The position numbers and the translations under genes were made by a program. The notes beneath the pieces are model-generated. The model worked only from the letters and a program-made list of their open reading frames with translations. It had not been told where the DNA came from and did no database searches. Shown here in pieces: positions 35,099-48,700 of a DNA stretch of 64,000 bases. The stretch is from Linyphia triangularis (taxonomy: Eukaryota > Arthropoda > Arachnida > Araneae > Linyphiidae). Numbering within the stretch: the stretch's first letter is position 1; every line of letters begins with the position of its first letter. Location: assembly GCA_963978545.1 (NCBI GenBank), contig OZ021721.1, forward strand, positions 97,027,418 to 97,091,417, written 5' to 3'.

Positions 35099-37605
35099 AG
35101 AGAATAGCTCTCGACAGGTAGTCTGGATGGTGATAGTAGATATAAAAACAAGACTCCTTGATACAGTGGCTGCTCGTGGGTAGTAAAAGTGAGGGGGCCC
35201 GAATTAAATTAATTGAAGAAAAAAAAACCTTGTAAATATCAAAATACATGAATTTCATGTAATTTTTTAAATGTTACTCAAATACACATATACAAACAAA
35301 ACTACAAGATTAATAACATAATTAAATTATCTAAATAAATCTTAATAAAATAAATATTTCAATAAAAGGAATGATTGTAGCAAAGATGGCGTTTCGTTTG
35401 AGCATGGGGGACGACAGTTTGAGTTATAAAGAATGCCTTTACACCTTCAGGACTTTTGAAAATTAAAAAATGTAGTAGAGAATTAATAGGAAAAAAAATA
35501 TAAAGTTTGGGTTTCAAATTATTCATTCGAACTTAAAATTAATGCATATCTATTTATTAATATTTCAGTAAGAAATACTCATTCACGGTTGAAAATTCAT
35601 GGTGTTTGAAGCATTAGACGCCTTTATCCTTTTGTATGCAATATACATCCCCTTATACATAAAACATTCCACAGTCCATGCGTTGAGGATTTAAATGTGA
35701 GACTTGGCTTCCTCAAATGATTACCAGTAGTCAGTGATTACGACGACCGTGGACAGTGTTATTACTTTTAGAATTGCTCGAATACTACTGGGTCTTATTC
35801 TAAGATTGAAAAAGAGAGAGAGAGAGTTGGGACACATCTTTTTGCTCCCTCCCCTTTATAACTAATCACCTCTAAAAATGGATTGAAAAACATGCTATAA
35901 ATATTTTATATTTTTATTAGATTAAGAATACTTAAGAACAAATTAAAATGAGCTCATGTTGATGGGGAGAAGTTTAAAAGTTCAATAACCCTGAAGATTA
36001 AACTTTTTTAATGCAAGATACCAATATTTTTAACATCATAACATCATTTTATGCACAATAAAGGTGGCAGATTTAGATTTTTACAACTTCAGCCAATACT
36101 GTAGGAACATAAAGCTCCTTACTCATAAGATCCTTGATAACTTCCGAAGTTAAACGAATTACATAAAATAAGTGAAAGTATAAAAACGATTCTGTATATA
36201 TAAAAAAAGAAAGCCAAAATTTAGAAGTAAATATTAGGACTGAAAAAAATTAATTTAATAACACAATTAAAAATTCAGTAGAAAACCCAGTGAAAAAAAT
36301 TCTATTAAATATTACATGAATTATATGTATTTAAAAAAAAAAAAAAAAGCTCACAACAGCTATTTCCCCCCTCGTAACTTTGGTGTAAATATTTAAATAA
36401 AGAATTTTATTTGATTTAAAAAAAAAAATGAAGTAAATTATTTTTAAGACATAACTTAAAGGATCTAATGAAATTTTTTAAAAGCTTTGAATGTGCTATA
36501 TTAACAAATTTGCAATCAGTTAAGTTGTTGTTATGCTGACCAGTTAAAAATTTTAAAATTAAATTAATACTTGATTTTACAAGACTATTTGGGAAAAAAA
36601 GATGTTTCGACAATTACGTGTGACGTTTATTTTTAGCAGATCATTATGCCATGACTTAGTTCTAGTAAAATCCCTCATTTTATGAAGAATGAAACTTTTT
36701 ACTGTCTGTATAGAAATTCTTCTGTTAAAGGTATCGAATTGAAAGTTACGTTAAAAATTGAATATGATGCTAAATATCTATGTGAGTGGTAAGACAAATA
36801 CCCACTGCCGAACATTTGGATGAAATTTAAGTACTCAAACTTTTTTCGGGGGAGTGGGGAAGGGGAAGAAATTATCGAAACAAAAGCAAATTGCTGAGCA
36901 AATCATACTCGTATATTTTGCAAAATAAAGAGTGAAATTTTAAAAAATCTTCCACCCGAGAGCAAAGAAAGCAGGGGTGTTTTGGTAATGTGATACTCAT
37001 GGTATCACATTACTAAAACTCATTGCAAAAACCAGGATGTCATACGAAAGTCGCAACCACGGTTTTCTACCCCCTATAGTTTCAAATTCAAGATCGTCCG
37101 AAGAAGGGGTCATTTTGTCCCCAAGCTGTGGAGAAAACTAATATCCATTGAAGAATGAGGGGAGACGGCGCGGGGGGGGGGCGGTTTTTGAAGAAAGGAT
37201 AGTGATTGATTGACATTTTTACGAATTTGTGACAAGAGAAATGTTGCTCTATCCACAATCGTTAATGTGGTGAAGCCGATGACTGCTTCTCAATAATAAT
37301 TTCTTCATTTTTTTTTATTTTTTTTTAAATTCCACAGCCAAACAAAATATATAAGTGGGACTTAGGTTCAAAAAAGTGAGGGGGCCCGGGCCCCCCCTGG
37401 CCCCCTGCACCAGCCGCCACTGCCTTGATATTAAGAATAGGGATGATTTAAATGCATAAAATTGGCATCAAAGAAGGTTACTATAGGGCAAATGTATATA
37501 TTTTCTCTTGGAATCTCTTGATGAAAATGGGGCTAGTCTTTTTTTTTCCTACGGCAACAGACACTACTAGACAAAGTAGTGAGAGCTATTCTTATGACAG
37601 ACAGA
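35099..37605. mobile_element. GAATAGCTC-family element split by the hAT element
   Basis: Left part AGAATAGCTCTCGACAGGTA (35099-35163), right part to GTGAGAGCTATTCTTATGAC (37431-37605). Confidence 0.65.
35164..37422 (+). mobile_element. hAT-like non-autonomous element, 2.26 kb
   Basis: Left end CAGTGGCTGCTCGTG, right end CACCAGCCGCCACTG, flanked by a perfect 8-bp TSD CCTTGATA (35156-35163 and 37423-37430). Both subterminal regions contain GTGAGGGGGCCCG. The interior is AT-rich with no recognisable transposase. It sits inside an older element whose halves are at 35099-35155 and 37431-37605. Confidence 0.88.
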
Positions 37606-37724
37606 TACTACGTCTCTGTATTGAGAGCGATGCAATATAGTAGAAAAACTCAGGCAGGGCCGGTTTAAGGCGTGGGCGACGAGTGCGATCACACACATAT
37701 GATTTTGAGAGTGACACTGAAATG

Positions 37725-38077
<353 letters not shown>

Positions 38078-38616
38078 TAAAAATAAAAAATGATAAGAAT
38101 TTTAATTTTTATGTAAGTTTGAATGCAAATTAACCATTTGAATATGTTAATAACTTTAGTTCAACAAATGAAATTTTTCTTGAAAGTAGAGTAAAAAGAC
38201 TGGCTCTAAGCATCGGCGGAGCGAAGTTTTTCAAAATTAAAATTAATAAAAACCTACCTAACGTCTACGCTTTCGCAAGAAAAACTCAACAACCTTACAA
38301 TTTTGTCAATTGAAAATGATATTTCATCGTCATTAGATTATGATACACAAATAAAAAAAAATCGGCAGCTAAGAAGGTCTACTGTCAAGCATGTAATACA
38401 GATTATTTTAATCAATTTTCTGTAATATTTTTTTTAGATTAATATTTTTTTATGAATATTAAATCAAATAAAACTTTTGTTGTAGTTAAAAAATATCTTC
38501 ATTATTTTCTACCAGTCAAAACTATAAACAGAGTAAAAGAATTTCGGAGTTTGCTTTTTACACAAGTACAGTTATCATATCAAACATCAAAAGTGCATGT
38601 CTGTAGAAGTTTGAAA

Positions 38617-39377
38617 AAGTCAATTAAAAGAATTAGTAATTGAAGAAGTCAGTTAAAAGAATTAGTAATTGAAGAAGTCAGTTAAAAGAATTAGTAATTG
38701 AAGAAGTCAGTTAAAAGAATTAGTAATTGAAGAAGTCAGTTAAAAGAATTAGTAATTGAAGAAGTCAGTTAAAATAATTAGTAATTGAAGAAGTCAGTTA
38801 AAAGAATTAGTAATTGAAGAAATCAGTTAAAAGAATTAGTAATTGAAGAAGTCAGTTAAAAGAATTAGTAATTGAAGAAGTCAGTTAAAAGAATTAGTAA
38901 TTGAAGAAGTCAGTTAAAAGAATTAGTAATTGAAGAAGTCAGTTAAAAGAATTAGTAATTGAAGAAGTCAGTTAAAAGAATTAGTAATTGAAGAAGTCAG
39001 TTAAAAGAATTAGTAATTGAAGAAGTCAGTTAAAAGAATTAGTAATTGAAGAAATCAGTTAAAAGAATTAGTAATTGAAGAAGTCAGTTAAAAAAATTAG
39101 TAATTGAAGAAGTCAGTTAAAAGAATTAGTAATTGAAGAAATCAGTTAAAAGAATTAGTAATTGAAGAAGTCAGTTAAAAAAATTAGTAATTGAAGAAAT
39201 CAGTTAAAAAAATTAGTAATTGAAGAAGTCAGTTAAAAAAATTAGTAATTGAAGAAGTCAGTTAAAAAAATTAGTAATTGAAGAAGTCAGTTAAAAAAAT
39301 TAGTAATTGAAGAAGTCAGTTAAAAAAATTAGTAATTGAAGAAGTCAGTTAAAAGAATTAGTAATTGAAGAAGTCAT
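38617..39377. repeat. 29-bp minisatellite, about 26 units
   Basis: Unit GAAGAAGTCAGTTAAAAGAA plus TTAGTAATT. Variants GAAATC and AAAAAAATT cluster towards the right end. Confidence 0.95.
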
Positions 39378-40083
39378 TTCAAGAAATAAAAATAATGAAG
39401 AGGTGCTAAATACTTTACTCTAATATTTACTATTTATTAATTTTAGTTTTTAATCCTTTTAAAATGCCAACTTTAAGTATAAATTCCAGCAAATTTCAGT
39501 TATATAGCATACATTACCTTTTCTATTCTCATTTTCTTTGTAAGGGACTTCAAAACTCATTCTTGCACACACAGCATTTTGCATTTAGGCCGTCCATGAT
39601 TTCAGTGAAAATACCGTAAAATTTTAAGAAATGCTTATTCTCTTTGTTGCTTTATTAGTAATTTGCTTTGCCACTATTTCAAGACTTGATGCTTTAGATT
39701 TGAGCTTAAAATCTAAAACCTCATTCACTTAAAATAAGGATCCTCACTTACCCCACCAAGAAAAAAAATTTATCCAAAAATAACAACATCATGCACCTAT
39801 TCTTTTAAACTTGAGTTGCAAAACGTTCAGCTATTCTTTTTAAATTGCGTTGCAAAACATACAATGGCCTATTTAAATATAAAAATGCTTGCTTTACTTA
39901 CTAAATACTTTAAGAATTCTTGCTTTATAAATGAATATGTACGAAAAAGTATATCGACAAAAACAAGCACGCTTTGGTCATATTGATAGAAATAAAATTT
40001 AATTTTAAATTATCAGTGTTTGTCTAACGTAAAATGGAATCATTCGATTTCGAAGCTTTGATAATCACACAACTTACTTGAAA

Positions 40084-40700
40084 ATTTACAGGGTTCTTTC
40101 AGAAAGAAAATTCTAAGTTTGAAATGGCCCAACTGATGGCTGTGTGGTTAGCACTCTGGCCTCGCATGCCAAAGGTGCCGAGTTTGAATCCCGGATTAGA
40201 AGCATGAATGTTCGTTGTGGTTCGGAATCTACTTTAAGCTATTAGTCCCTGTCTGATTAGCTGTCATTGTGCATAAGAATAGGCACTTGAGCGTTAAAAC
40301 CAACCAACGAAACCAATTAACTTTGAAATGATATAATTTCGAAACAGTGAGACGTTGGATATACAGGTAAAGAATTTTAAATACATTGGCTTACAGAATT
40401 AATAGAGGACGCATATGATCTACAGATGAATCCCATCTTCGTTTGGACTGATTTGTCAATAAAGAAAACTGGTGAATAAGGTGTGCTGAAAACCCGTCTA
40501 TGTATCTTGCCAAACTACCAATTTTTGTAAAAGTTTATTTGAGCTGCCATATCCAGTAAAGTTTTTATGGGGCACTTTTACATGAAGGACACGATAAACC
40601 TATTCAGATATATTTAGATTTTACTCAATTTATTGCCAAATTTCAATATTGTAATTAATTTTGTATTTAATTTCCTTAGCTGTCTATACATCATACATCT
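40084..40700 (+). pseudogene. mariner/IS630-like transposase remnant
   Basis: Begins ACAGGGTTCTTTCAGAAAG. After the nested SINE, plus-strand codons from about 40420 read TDESHLRLD then FVNKENW and AENP, matching the D-E-A-H-F-H-L-D-G catalytic block of a transposase family common in spiders. Stops and shifts throughout. Confidence 0.65.
40125..40316 (+). mobile_element. second tRNA-derived SINE family, copy on plus
   Basis: Starts GCCCAACTGATGGCTGTGTG, A-box-like GTGTGGTTAGCACTC, B-box-like GAGTTTGAATCCCGG, then a body with TTCGTTGTGGTTCGGAATC and a CCAACCAA tail. The arm TTGGC-CTCGCAT-GCCAA suggests tRNA-Ala(CGC) ancestry. Flanking TTTGAAATG on both sides fits a TSD. It sits in a mariner-like remnant. 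Confidence 0.78.
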
Positions 40701-40744
40701 TGTCTCTAATTTCTGTCATTTCAAAGTTCCTTTCTTTGAGCTCA

Positions 40745-41600
40745 TACAGCGTTCGCTACTAACTTTTAAAGGCAGGCCGTTATTACTTTAGTTGGAGCTT
40801 TTTGAGGGCCTTATACACCAAAATATGTATCTTTAGTTATTATTGATTTAACAAAATACAGCATTTCTGGAAAATGAAATATATATTACTTTTTTTTTAT
40901 CTTAATAAAATTACAATTGATATTTGATTTTTTTTTTTTTTTTTTTTAAATAAATAAAAAAAAACTAATAATTTTCATGATTAAATGGAATTCTAAAAAA
41001 AATTTTAATCTTTTTTTTTTTCAACCTGACAATACGACTTGACCTAACGTTTAATAAAAAAAATTTAAACTGTACTTCCAGATTACTCCGTTTTAGTCGA
41101 TATCAATTGTGAGACGATGGCGGTTGAAATTGTTCAGATCATTCAGTATTGTATTTTATTATATTCAGTATTATTGTATATTGTATTATATTTTATTTAC
41201 ATATTATATTCAGTATTATTGTATATTGTATTATATTACATCTATATATTATATTCAGTATTATTGTATATTGTATTATATTATATTCATATATTATATT
41301 CATATATTATATTCATATATTATATTCAGTATTGTTCAGTCACTTATAATAAATTGTCGAAATGAGATTCAGTTAAGTTATTCCTGTATTTATTTTTGAT
41401 GAAAACCACTTTATTGAAAGCTTCTTCGGGCGCGTAATGGAGAATTCTGCTCTACGTAGTTAACGCATTATTTCGGATAAATTACAATAATGTAAAATAG
41501 TCAATATCGTAAAATGTGATTTTTTTTAAAAACTTCTGTAGTGCCGGCGGGCTGCAGAAAAATTTGTCGCTGGCCGCGTAGTGGCTAACGCTGATCTAAA
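40745..41600. mobile_element. second copy of the CAGCGTTCGC element
   Basis: CAGCGTTCGCTACTAACTTT to GTGGCTAACGCTG. Contains the AT-rich tandem repeat at 41155. Confidence 0.5.
41155..41340. repeat. AT-rich tandem repeat
   Basis: Three units of about 50 bp with TTATATTCAGTATTATTGTA, then short TATTATATTCATA units. Confidence 0.88.
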
Positions 41601-42779
41601 AGATTCTGTGTATGTCTAAGTATCAAAGACACTTCTTAAGTATTAATCTTCTTTCAACACAACAATAGAAAGATATCCGAAATTGATCGACCCATTTTTG
41701 TCTTTATACTGACAAAATTTTTCAATTGCAGACATCATTTTCTGGGGATATTGACCCTTATTCTCAATGAAACATATAAAAGGCACATTGTCTAATGAAA
41801 CTGAGAAAATTAAAAAAAAAAAAAAAATGATTGAAATTACTCTGATTGTCACAGTTATAAACCTGGCTAATGTTTTGATCATAACCAGAAGAAAAAACAT
41901 TTTAAAATTAACGTTATTTTGTTGATTTTCAAAGTACGCTTTTGCCGTGTTTCCTTGTTCTAAATGTAAAATGAGGAACTTGCACAAGTGAGGAAAATGA
42001 ATATTTTTTGTATTTTCTAGTGTTATCCAACGAATATATTTGAGCAGTGCAATTATTTTTTAGCTTTATGCTTTCAATTAATCAAAAATCGAGTTTGAAA
42101 TTAGCCGAAATCTAAGCAAAAGTCACGTGACCAAAAACGCATAAAAAAACCGTGACGTGGTTACGCAGAGATAAAGTCGCAAAACGAAGGAGAAACCTCA
42201 GTCATTCCTCGTCTAAAACAGGTGTTAGAATGGTTCACTATCTTCGCGTTGACATTTCACGCAAAAGTGGCTTTTTCCCGCCAAATCGCAAAGTGAAAAA
42301 CTAAACATTTTTTTTTAACTATCTATCCGAGCTCAAATTTTTGAAAGAATGGTATTGTTTTTCATGATTTTTTTCTCTACTTTCATTTAAAAATAAAAAC
42401 AAAAAACGTGAAAGTTCCTCATTGTGTTATTTTTCGTCTACATGCTGTCTGTCTACCTACTATAATTCGTGGCAACATTACTTGAGTCGCTGAAGGAATC
42501 AGTCGACTTAAAGATATAGTTCCAGACAAATCGCAATTTTTATAGTAATATTGATAAACTGCGCACATAGTTTTAAATTTAACTTAAATATATGTTGATA
42601 ACAAAAAGAAAATAAGTGCTTTTAAGTTGAAATTTTAATTAATATTTCACTTTTCTAACCACGGATACTATAAAAGTTTTGAAGAATCGGCCACTCATCG
42701 TTCCAGTCAGCCAATCAGGGCGTAGTAAAACCGGTTTACACATCGTTGTAGCGCACTGAATGAACTCAAGTAAGCTTGT

Positions 42780-43110
42780 CCCAATATACGGAATAGCTCC
42801 CACCGAGTTGCCTAGCGTTGTCGTTTGCTGTGGAAACCAGACTAGTCCCATTTTTCGCGAGGGATTAAAAGAGAAAGGCATCAATAATAGCTTGCTGAAC
42901 GTCTTGATAGCGTATTGACGATATGCCGTAGATTATCGAATTAGATTTATTCAATTAAATTATTTCTCCTCACTCAAGACGAATGCCGTATTGTTTCAAG
43001 ACGCCAATTTTCTGAATGCAGCACCTGTATTCTGAATCTTGTTTCTATAGCGACTTCCACCATTAAGACTATCTGGCGGGTGCTATTCTTTATATAAACA
43101 GTCTGTTCCT
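42780..43110. mobile_element. GAATAGCTC-family element, left end worn
   Basis: Contains GTGGAAACCAGACTAGTCCC and a right end ACTATCTGGCGGGTGCTATT. Confidence 0.5.
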
Positions 43111-43329
43111 CAGACAACAAGCGGGCAAACAAAATTAGATTTCTAACTGTAATAGAAGTTGAGCTATGAGGAACCAAATACATCTTCAGTTCGGTCAATA
43201 TAAAATACAATATTGTACATTCTGCCGATTTCACATTAGAACTTGTTGATAGCGAACACAGCCGTGTACCTAGATACCCCCCCCCCCCCCAAAAAAAAAA
43301 AAATCCGAAAACGTTTTTTTCCAAATAAG

Positions 43330-45570
43330 TATCGAATACGTGTTTTCATTAGAACAGACTTTGGCCGGGAAACTAAGTAAAAATGGCAAATAATGCTCTA
43401 AAAAGTTAAAAAATAGGATATAAGCAAGGCAGAATGCAAATAAATACTAAAATATCAAGAAGCATTTTTATCACCATGATATTCATTAATTATTTGAAAA
43501 GTTCCCTTAATTTAGGCTTTGATTTCAGATGTATGGTTGTATTATTTTTTAAATATAATATTCTGTGCTAATCTTAAAACGAGTAATTTTTTTAACCGTC
43601 AACAACAATTTTGTATAAGAAATGACTGACTAGGAATCAGAATTTTTATTAAGTTTATTAATACATGAAACATGAAAAACAGCTTAAGACACTTATAAAT
43701 AGTTAAGACATTTATACAAGATTTCAAGTTCTATCTCATACAATGCATACAATAAATAAATAATAGTATTGCCGAAGGAGAGATATTTTAAATACATACA
43801 AGCTTTTACAAAAGTCGCAATGTCTGTCATAAAATAAATTAATCACATATTCAATAGTAACAAAACACATAATGACAATATCCATTTGAGATCCGTCGAT
43901 GCATTCATATTATGTTTACTAATAAAAACGGATTGAATAACTCTGGAAACCAGAAATAGCTGTTATTCTGTGATTTTCTATATTAATGTCTGTTAACGAC
44001 CCAAACTATAACATCAGTATTTCATTTTGAATGACTCTTTATACATATAGTGTTATTTACACGAATAAGATACATGATATTTATGTGCAGTTAAACTGTA
44101 TAACTATTTGAATAGAAAATTGGTAAAATATTACTCTAAAAAAGTTTTAATTGAATTTTACTGCAGACAGTATTATTTTTTCTGGTAAATTCAAATGAAA
44201 TTGAATGACTTTTCGAAAGTTATCGTTAATGTAATTAAAAGTAGTGAATAATCACTTTTAATAATATTCCAAATAAGAACAACGTCATCGAAGATTAAAT
44301 GAAACAAAATATAAAGTATTTTTATAATTGTGTTTCACAATAGATAAAAAAGTTTTCTAGTGGTTAATTTCCCTTCAATAAAAATAAGTAAGAATGCAAT
44401 ATTTTAAATCTAACTTTAATACCTGTTCGTACATCTGAATTTTAAAAAGATACAGAAAATATATGTTCTTCAAAAAATTGTAAATAAGCGTACTTTCTAA
44501 GAATATGCAACCCTCTCCTACACCTCATGCTAAAATAACCCACAGAAAAAAGGATCTATTTCCCTGAAATTGAAAATTAGTCAGTCACTTATATCTGGTG
44601 CAACAACATTTTTGTTTCATACAAAATTAACGTCTTCATATATATATTTTTATATATAACAGCTTTCCCTTCTACGTAGTTTGCAAGAGCTTTATCTGCA
44701 GCCATTCGTTCTTTATTATTTAGCTAAGACAATGTAGCAGAAGTCTAGCTGCACCTAATACAAAGCCACAAAGAATTCTCTTGGACGTCGACAACGTATA
44801 AAATGCACAAAGATACGGATCTTGGAAACCTTTAACTTGAGATTTCTTTTGGGGGAAATGTATATTCCATAATTTTCCTGCATACAATTTTTAGTAAATG
44901 CAGTTCGTAGTATTTAATTACCTTAAATCTCTAGTTATATAAAATTCACTAGAGAAAAAACCCGCTGTCCTCGCACAAGCTCCAACAAACAAGCTGTGGC
45001 CCGTTACCAAAATTTATTATATAACGCTGATATAAATGAGCATAGTGATAGCAAATATCCTCAACGATATCATCCAATTTCAGTGATTGCGTGTTTACAA
45101 AATGTAAATAGAACATTCAGTGTGTGAAAGAGTATATACTCGTTTGTTTTCTAGATCTTTATAGAACGTTGTAAGCCAAAATTGTTCAACATTACGAAAG
45201 TTTCATTCACTTAGTTTTCCTTTCCTGCCTCTTACATATACTAGATCTGTATCGTTTTCAATACTATTCTGTATCGTTTTCAGCAGTTGTTTTTAAAAAA
45301 TGACATACAATTCACCTCTAACAATCCAATCATAAATTATAATCTCTAAGCATATTTGAATCCAGACCGATTTCAAAGAGTATTCTAATAACTGAAAATA
45401 CAGGTCGTTTCATAGTGTATTTCCTAAAAATCCAGGTACGTATTGTATGCGGTTTTCAAAAGGTTCAGTTTGTCAAATGACGCCGACCATATTAGGTCAG
45501 CTCATCACCAGGCATGCAGTGGGAATGACAATCCAAGATCAGATTAGCATATAGTCCTGTAGAAAAGATG
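43330..45570. other. 3' flank of the channel gene
   Basis: Probably holds the 3' UTR on the minus strand; no other gene seen. Confidence 0.5.
44711..44716 (-). promoter_or_regulatory. possible polyadenylation signal of the channel gene
   Basis: AATAAA on the minus strand, about 860 bases after the stop codon. Such hexamers are common in AT-rich DNA, so this is only a candidate. Confidence 0.2.
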
Positions 45571-45574
45571 TCCT

Positions 45575-45763
45575 TCACCATGTGAAAGCATAGGCACACC
45601 AGTAGATGAGATTCAGAATGAAGAAGGAAAACGGGAAAAAGAACCTGGAAAATCTGTCGATGCCCAGTGCTATGTCCAAATCACAACATGTCTTCGGAGT
45701 TCTGGGGGGAGAGCTGAAGCTGTTGCCTCGAACATTCACTCCATTCTTGCGCTGAAGCAAAAG
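45575..45763 (-). CDS. exon 10: end of M3-M4 loop, M4, stop
   Basis: Terminal coding exon. It reads LLLQRKNGVNVRGNSFSSPP, then a short basic loop and the M4 helix RFSRFFFPFSFFILNLIYWC, ending AYAFTW and TGA. The acceptor after TCTCTTCCAG fits phase 0 from exon 9; another AG 12 bases on (start 45751) is also in frame and would drop LLLQ. A further loop exon between 45.8 and 47.6 kb cannot be excluded, but the predicted M3-M4 loop is complete without it. Confidence 0.88.
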   Translation of the reverse strand, partial: LLLQRKNGVNVRGNSFSSPPRTPKTCCDLDIALGIDRFSRFFFPFSFFILNLIYWCAYAFTW

Positions 45764-48700
45764 CTGGAAGAGAAATTCGCTTGAGAACGTGCTGAATTTA
45801 AATTAACAAAGTGCTGAATTCATATTAGCTAAGTGCTGAATTTCTATTAGCTAAGTGCTGAATTCAAAATAACTTTTTTTTTAAATAAAAATAAAAAACT
45901 ATCATTATTAACTAGATCCATTATATTCACCGTTGGATTGAAAGTGTCAGAAATTGTCTCGCTAGAAATAATTTATATCCATCGCTTCCACATTCTTATT
46001 GCTATAAATGTTAAGAAGGCCCCATTTTTACACATGCTCGCATTATACGTATCTGATGTTTCAACTCGACCTCATCCTATATCTTACCACTTATAATCTA
46101 TAAATAAATTTTATTTCTTACCACTTGTAATCTATATGTAAATTTTATCTCTTACCACTTATATTCTATAAGTAAATTTTATGTCTTACCACTTATAATT
46201 TATAAGTAAAATATGTTTACCTCTTTCTCTTATATATGTATTCTCTTATATATATATCTTATATATGTCTTACCATTTTTTTTTCTTTTTTTTTTTTGTG
46301 AAAATATACTCGTTTTACCTTACGATTTTGTAATTAGACGGATGCTGAGCGGGAAAATGAAGGCTTTACTTACGATTTCTCCTAAGTTCCTAACACTGAT
46401 ATTGTTACTTGGGAATAATTTCAGGGAAACTCCAAACCCCAATAGAACTTCATCTTGCGCAGAATTTATTTTTTTTAACAAATACAAAAAATCTGTATAC
46501 TCTTTGATTTTGTTTCGATCTTTTTAGAATTTGTATAATTGAGCATTAAAACGTTTCCTGTTATTTTATTCTTGTGAGGTAAAGCCAACTTAAGATACCG
46601 ATACAGATCAGAAATCTTATTCTTTGATTTTTGTACTAGAGACACAATTTTCTAGAGACACAATTTTTCTCCCATTTAACACGTGTTAGAAAACTAACAA
46701 ATCTGCATTAAAAAAATTCTTCGTTAGATGATATTTTATTGATTAACTAAAATTTAATTACTTCAATTGGATCTAATTGCACCTGTCTTAACTCAATCAG
46801 TAATTTATTTAGAATTTTAATGATAATTGTAAATTATACACAATGATTTTTTTACGAAAAAATCTCCTAGAATTGTAAATGAAATTTAAGTAGCTTTTTT
46901 AAATGAAATTTTATTTTGAAGATTTTCAAAATTACCCGCTTTTTATAAAAATATCAAAATTTAAAATTAAGCTAAAAATTAATTATTTCATGGATATATT
47001 GATCCTTGTCCTTGCACTTTATTATACTCTTTAAATTGCGTTACTTTTTTAATTGTTTGATTCAAACGGAAACTATATCTGGTGAAAAAGCCTTACACAG
47101 GCAATAACTAGTTCCTCACAGTTCAAGCTCAAAGTTTGCAGTAATTATCTTTTAACATTGTGCTACCTCGGACCGTAAGCATCATTAAATCGCGAAACTA
47201 AGCACCAAATGTGGGTTGCAGCTAAATGGGAACCAATGTTTGGTGTAAAGGTGGAACAAAATTTTTAACAGTGTACCTCCATAAAAATGAACGTAATTTA
47301 AAAAGTATTTTGTATATTATGAAGAACATAGGACCATTTTAACGCTACCAAGCTCAAAAACATATATTGAGTAAAAAACAAAAATTGTTATTTTCACCAA
47401 ATTCCCCAATCTTCAATTTTTCCTGCTACCTTGATTTTCTAGGGTTGATTTTTGCCAACCATAACTTTAAATGCACACAAAAAAAACCTCTTAATATTGC
47501 TCTGAAATTTAAAACTGTCTCTATTCAACTGGTTCTACAATAGGTAATTAATGAAACCAAAAAGTTATTCCTTTCAACTTACCTTATTTTCACTCACCTT
47601 ATCTAGTTCATCAACTGAATAACCTCTCATAAGTTTACTGCTTCCAGTGTAGCCCATGTAGTGATTGACGACGGCAAACTCCATGAGTGACATGAACACA
47701 AACACAGTACATGAGGACATCCAGACATCGATAGCCTTGACGTAGGAGACTGGAGGAAGAGATGACTGAGACTGTGTATTTTGGGTGGCCAGTGTCAGGA
47801 GACTAGTCACTCCTAGGGTAACCCTTGCAGGAATGGCTTCAGGACGGATCCAAAACGAAATCCAGGACATGACTACAATGAGGGTGGTAGGAACGTATGT
47901 ATGGAAAAGGTGGTAACCAAGCCGCCTTTTCAAATTGAAAACCACAGCAAGGCAGGTGAAGTTGCCTGAAAGAAGGGTACGTTAACACATCCTTACATTA
48001 GATGGAACAGGTATTCAATATCCGGCTGAACTCTGTCGGCTATCTATACTATCGTGTTAAGCACGGATGTGGTATCTGCATGTTTTGGTCAAATTGAGTT
48101 ATTGTTACCAGTTGGTTTTCAGTAATTTATTCTGTATAATGGTGAAGTTTAATCCTCGTGTAACTGCACGGGAAATATTAAAAGAGTCAATGAATTAGTC
48201 AATAACTTAGCATTAACTACATGAAGTTTTAAACTTTAAACTGCCGTTTTTTACCTTGAGCTCAGTTGCAGATACCACTTCTGTGCCTACCATGGCAGTA
48301 ATACAGGATAATCACAAATATCTCCACCAATTTTACAGAAAACGCCATGAAACTTTTCCCTGTGCTTTTATCATGGTATTGTGAACATTTTTCTAATTGG
48401 ACTTTTTTTGCCGATTTCCTTTTTTTTTTTTTTTTTTTTTTTTTTGTGTGTAACTTTCAATAATTGCTGGAATCTGGAAGCCTTATAGAAATGGTAGCAA
48501 ACTAGGTTTATCTTTAATGCTATCATTGCAATCTGCAGGTAAGAGAGGGTGCTTTTTCAAGATTATAATGCTTTTTTCCATGCAGCTAAACTTATTAAAT
48601 CGTAGTTTTTATGCACATAAAGCGGATGTCAGGTATATCTGTGATCTGATTTAGAGATTAGATCCAGGATCTATCAACAGCATTTCTTTAGGAAGTCTCA

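Noticed and set aside
41109..41399. Tyr/Ile-rich 96-residue frame
   Set aside because: AT-rich tandem repeat in translation; three overlapping frames are equally open.
41643..41987. 114-residue minus-strand frame
   Set aside because: Lies in an interspersed repeat shared with 53600-54150 and has low-complexity tracts; no domain seen.
47165..47245. 5S rRNA-like segment (GCGAAACTAAGCACC, TAAATGGGAACC)
   Set aside because: Resemblance is limited to two short blocks, too weak to call even as a pseudogene by eye.
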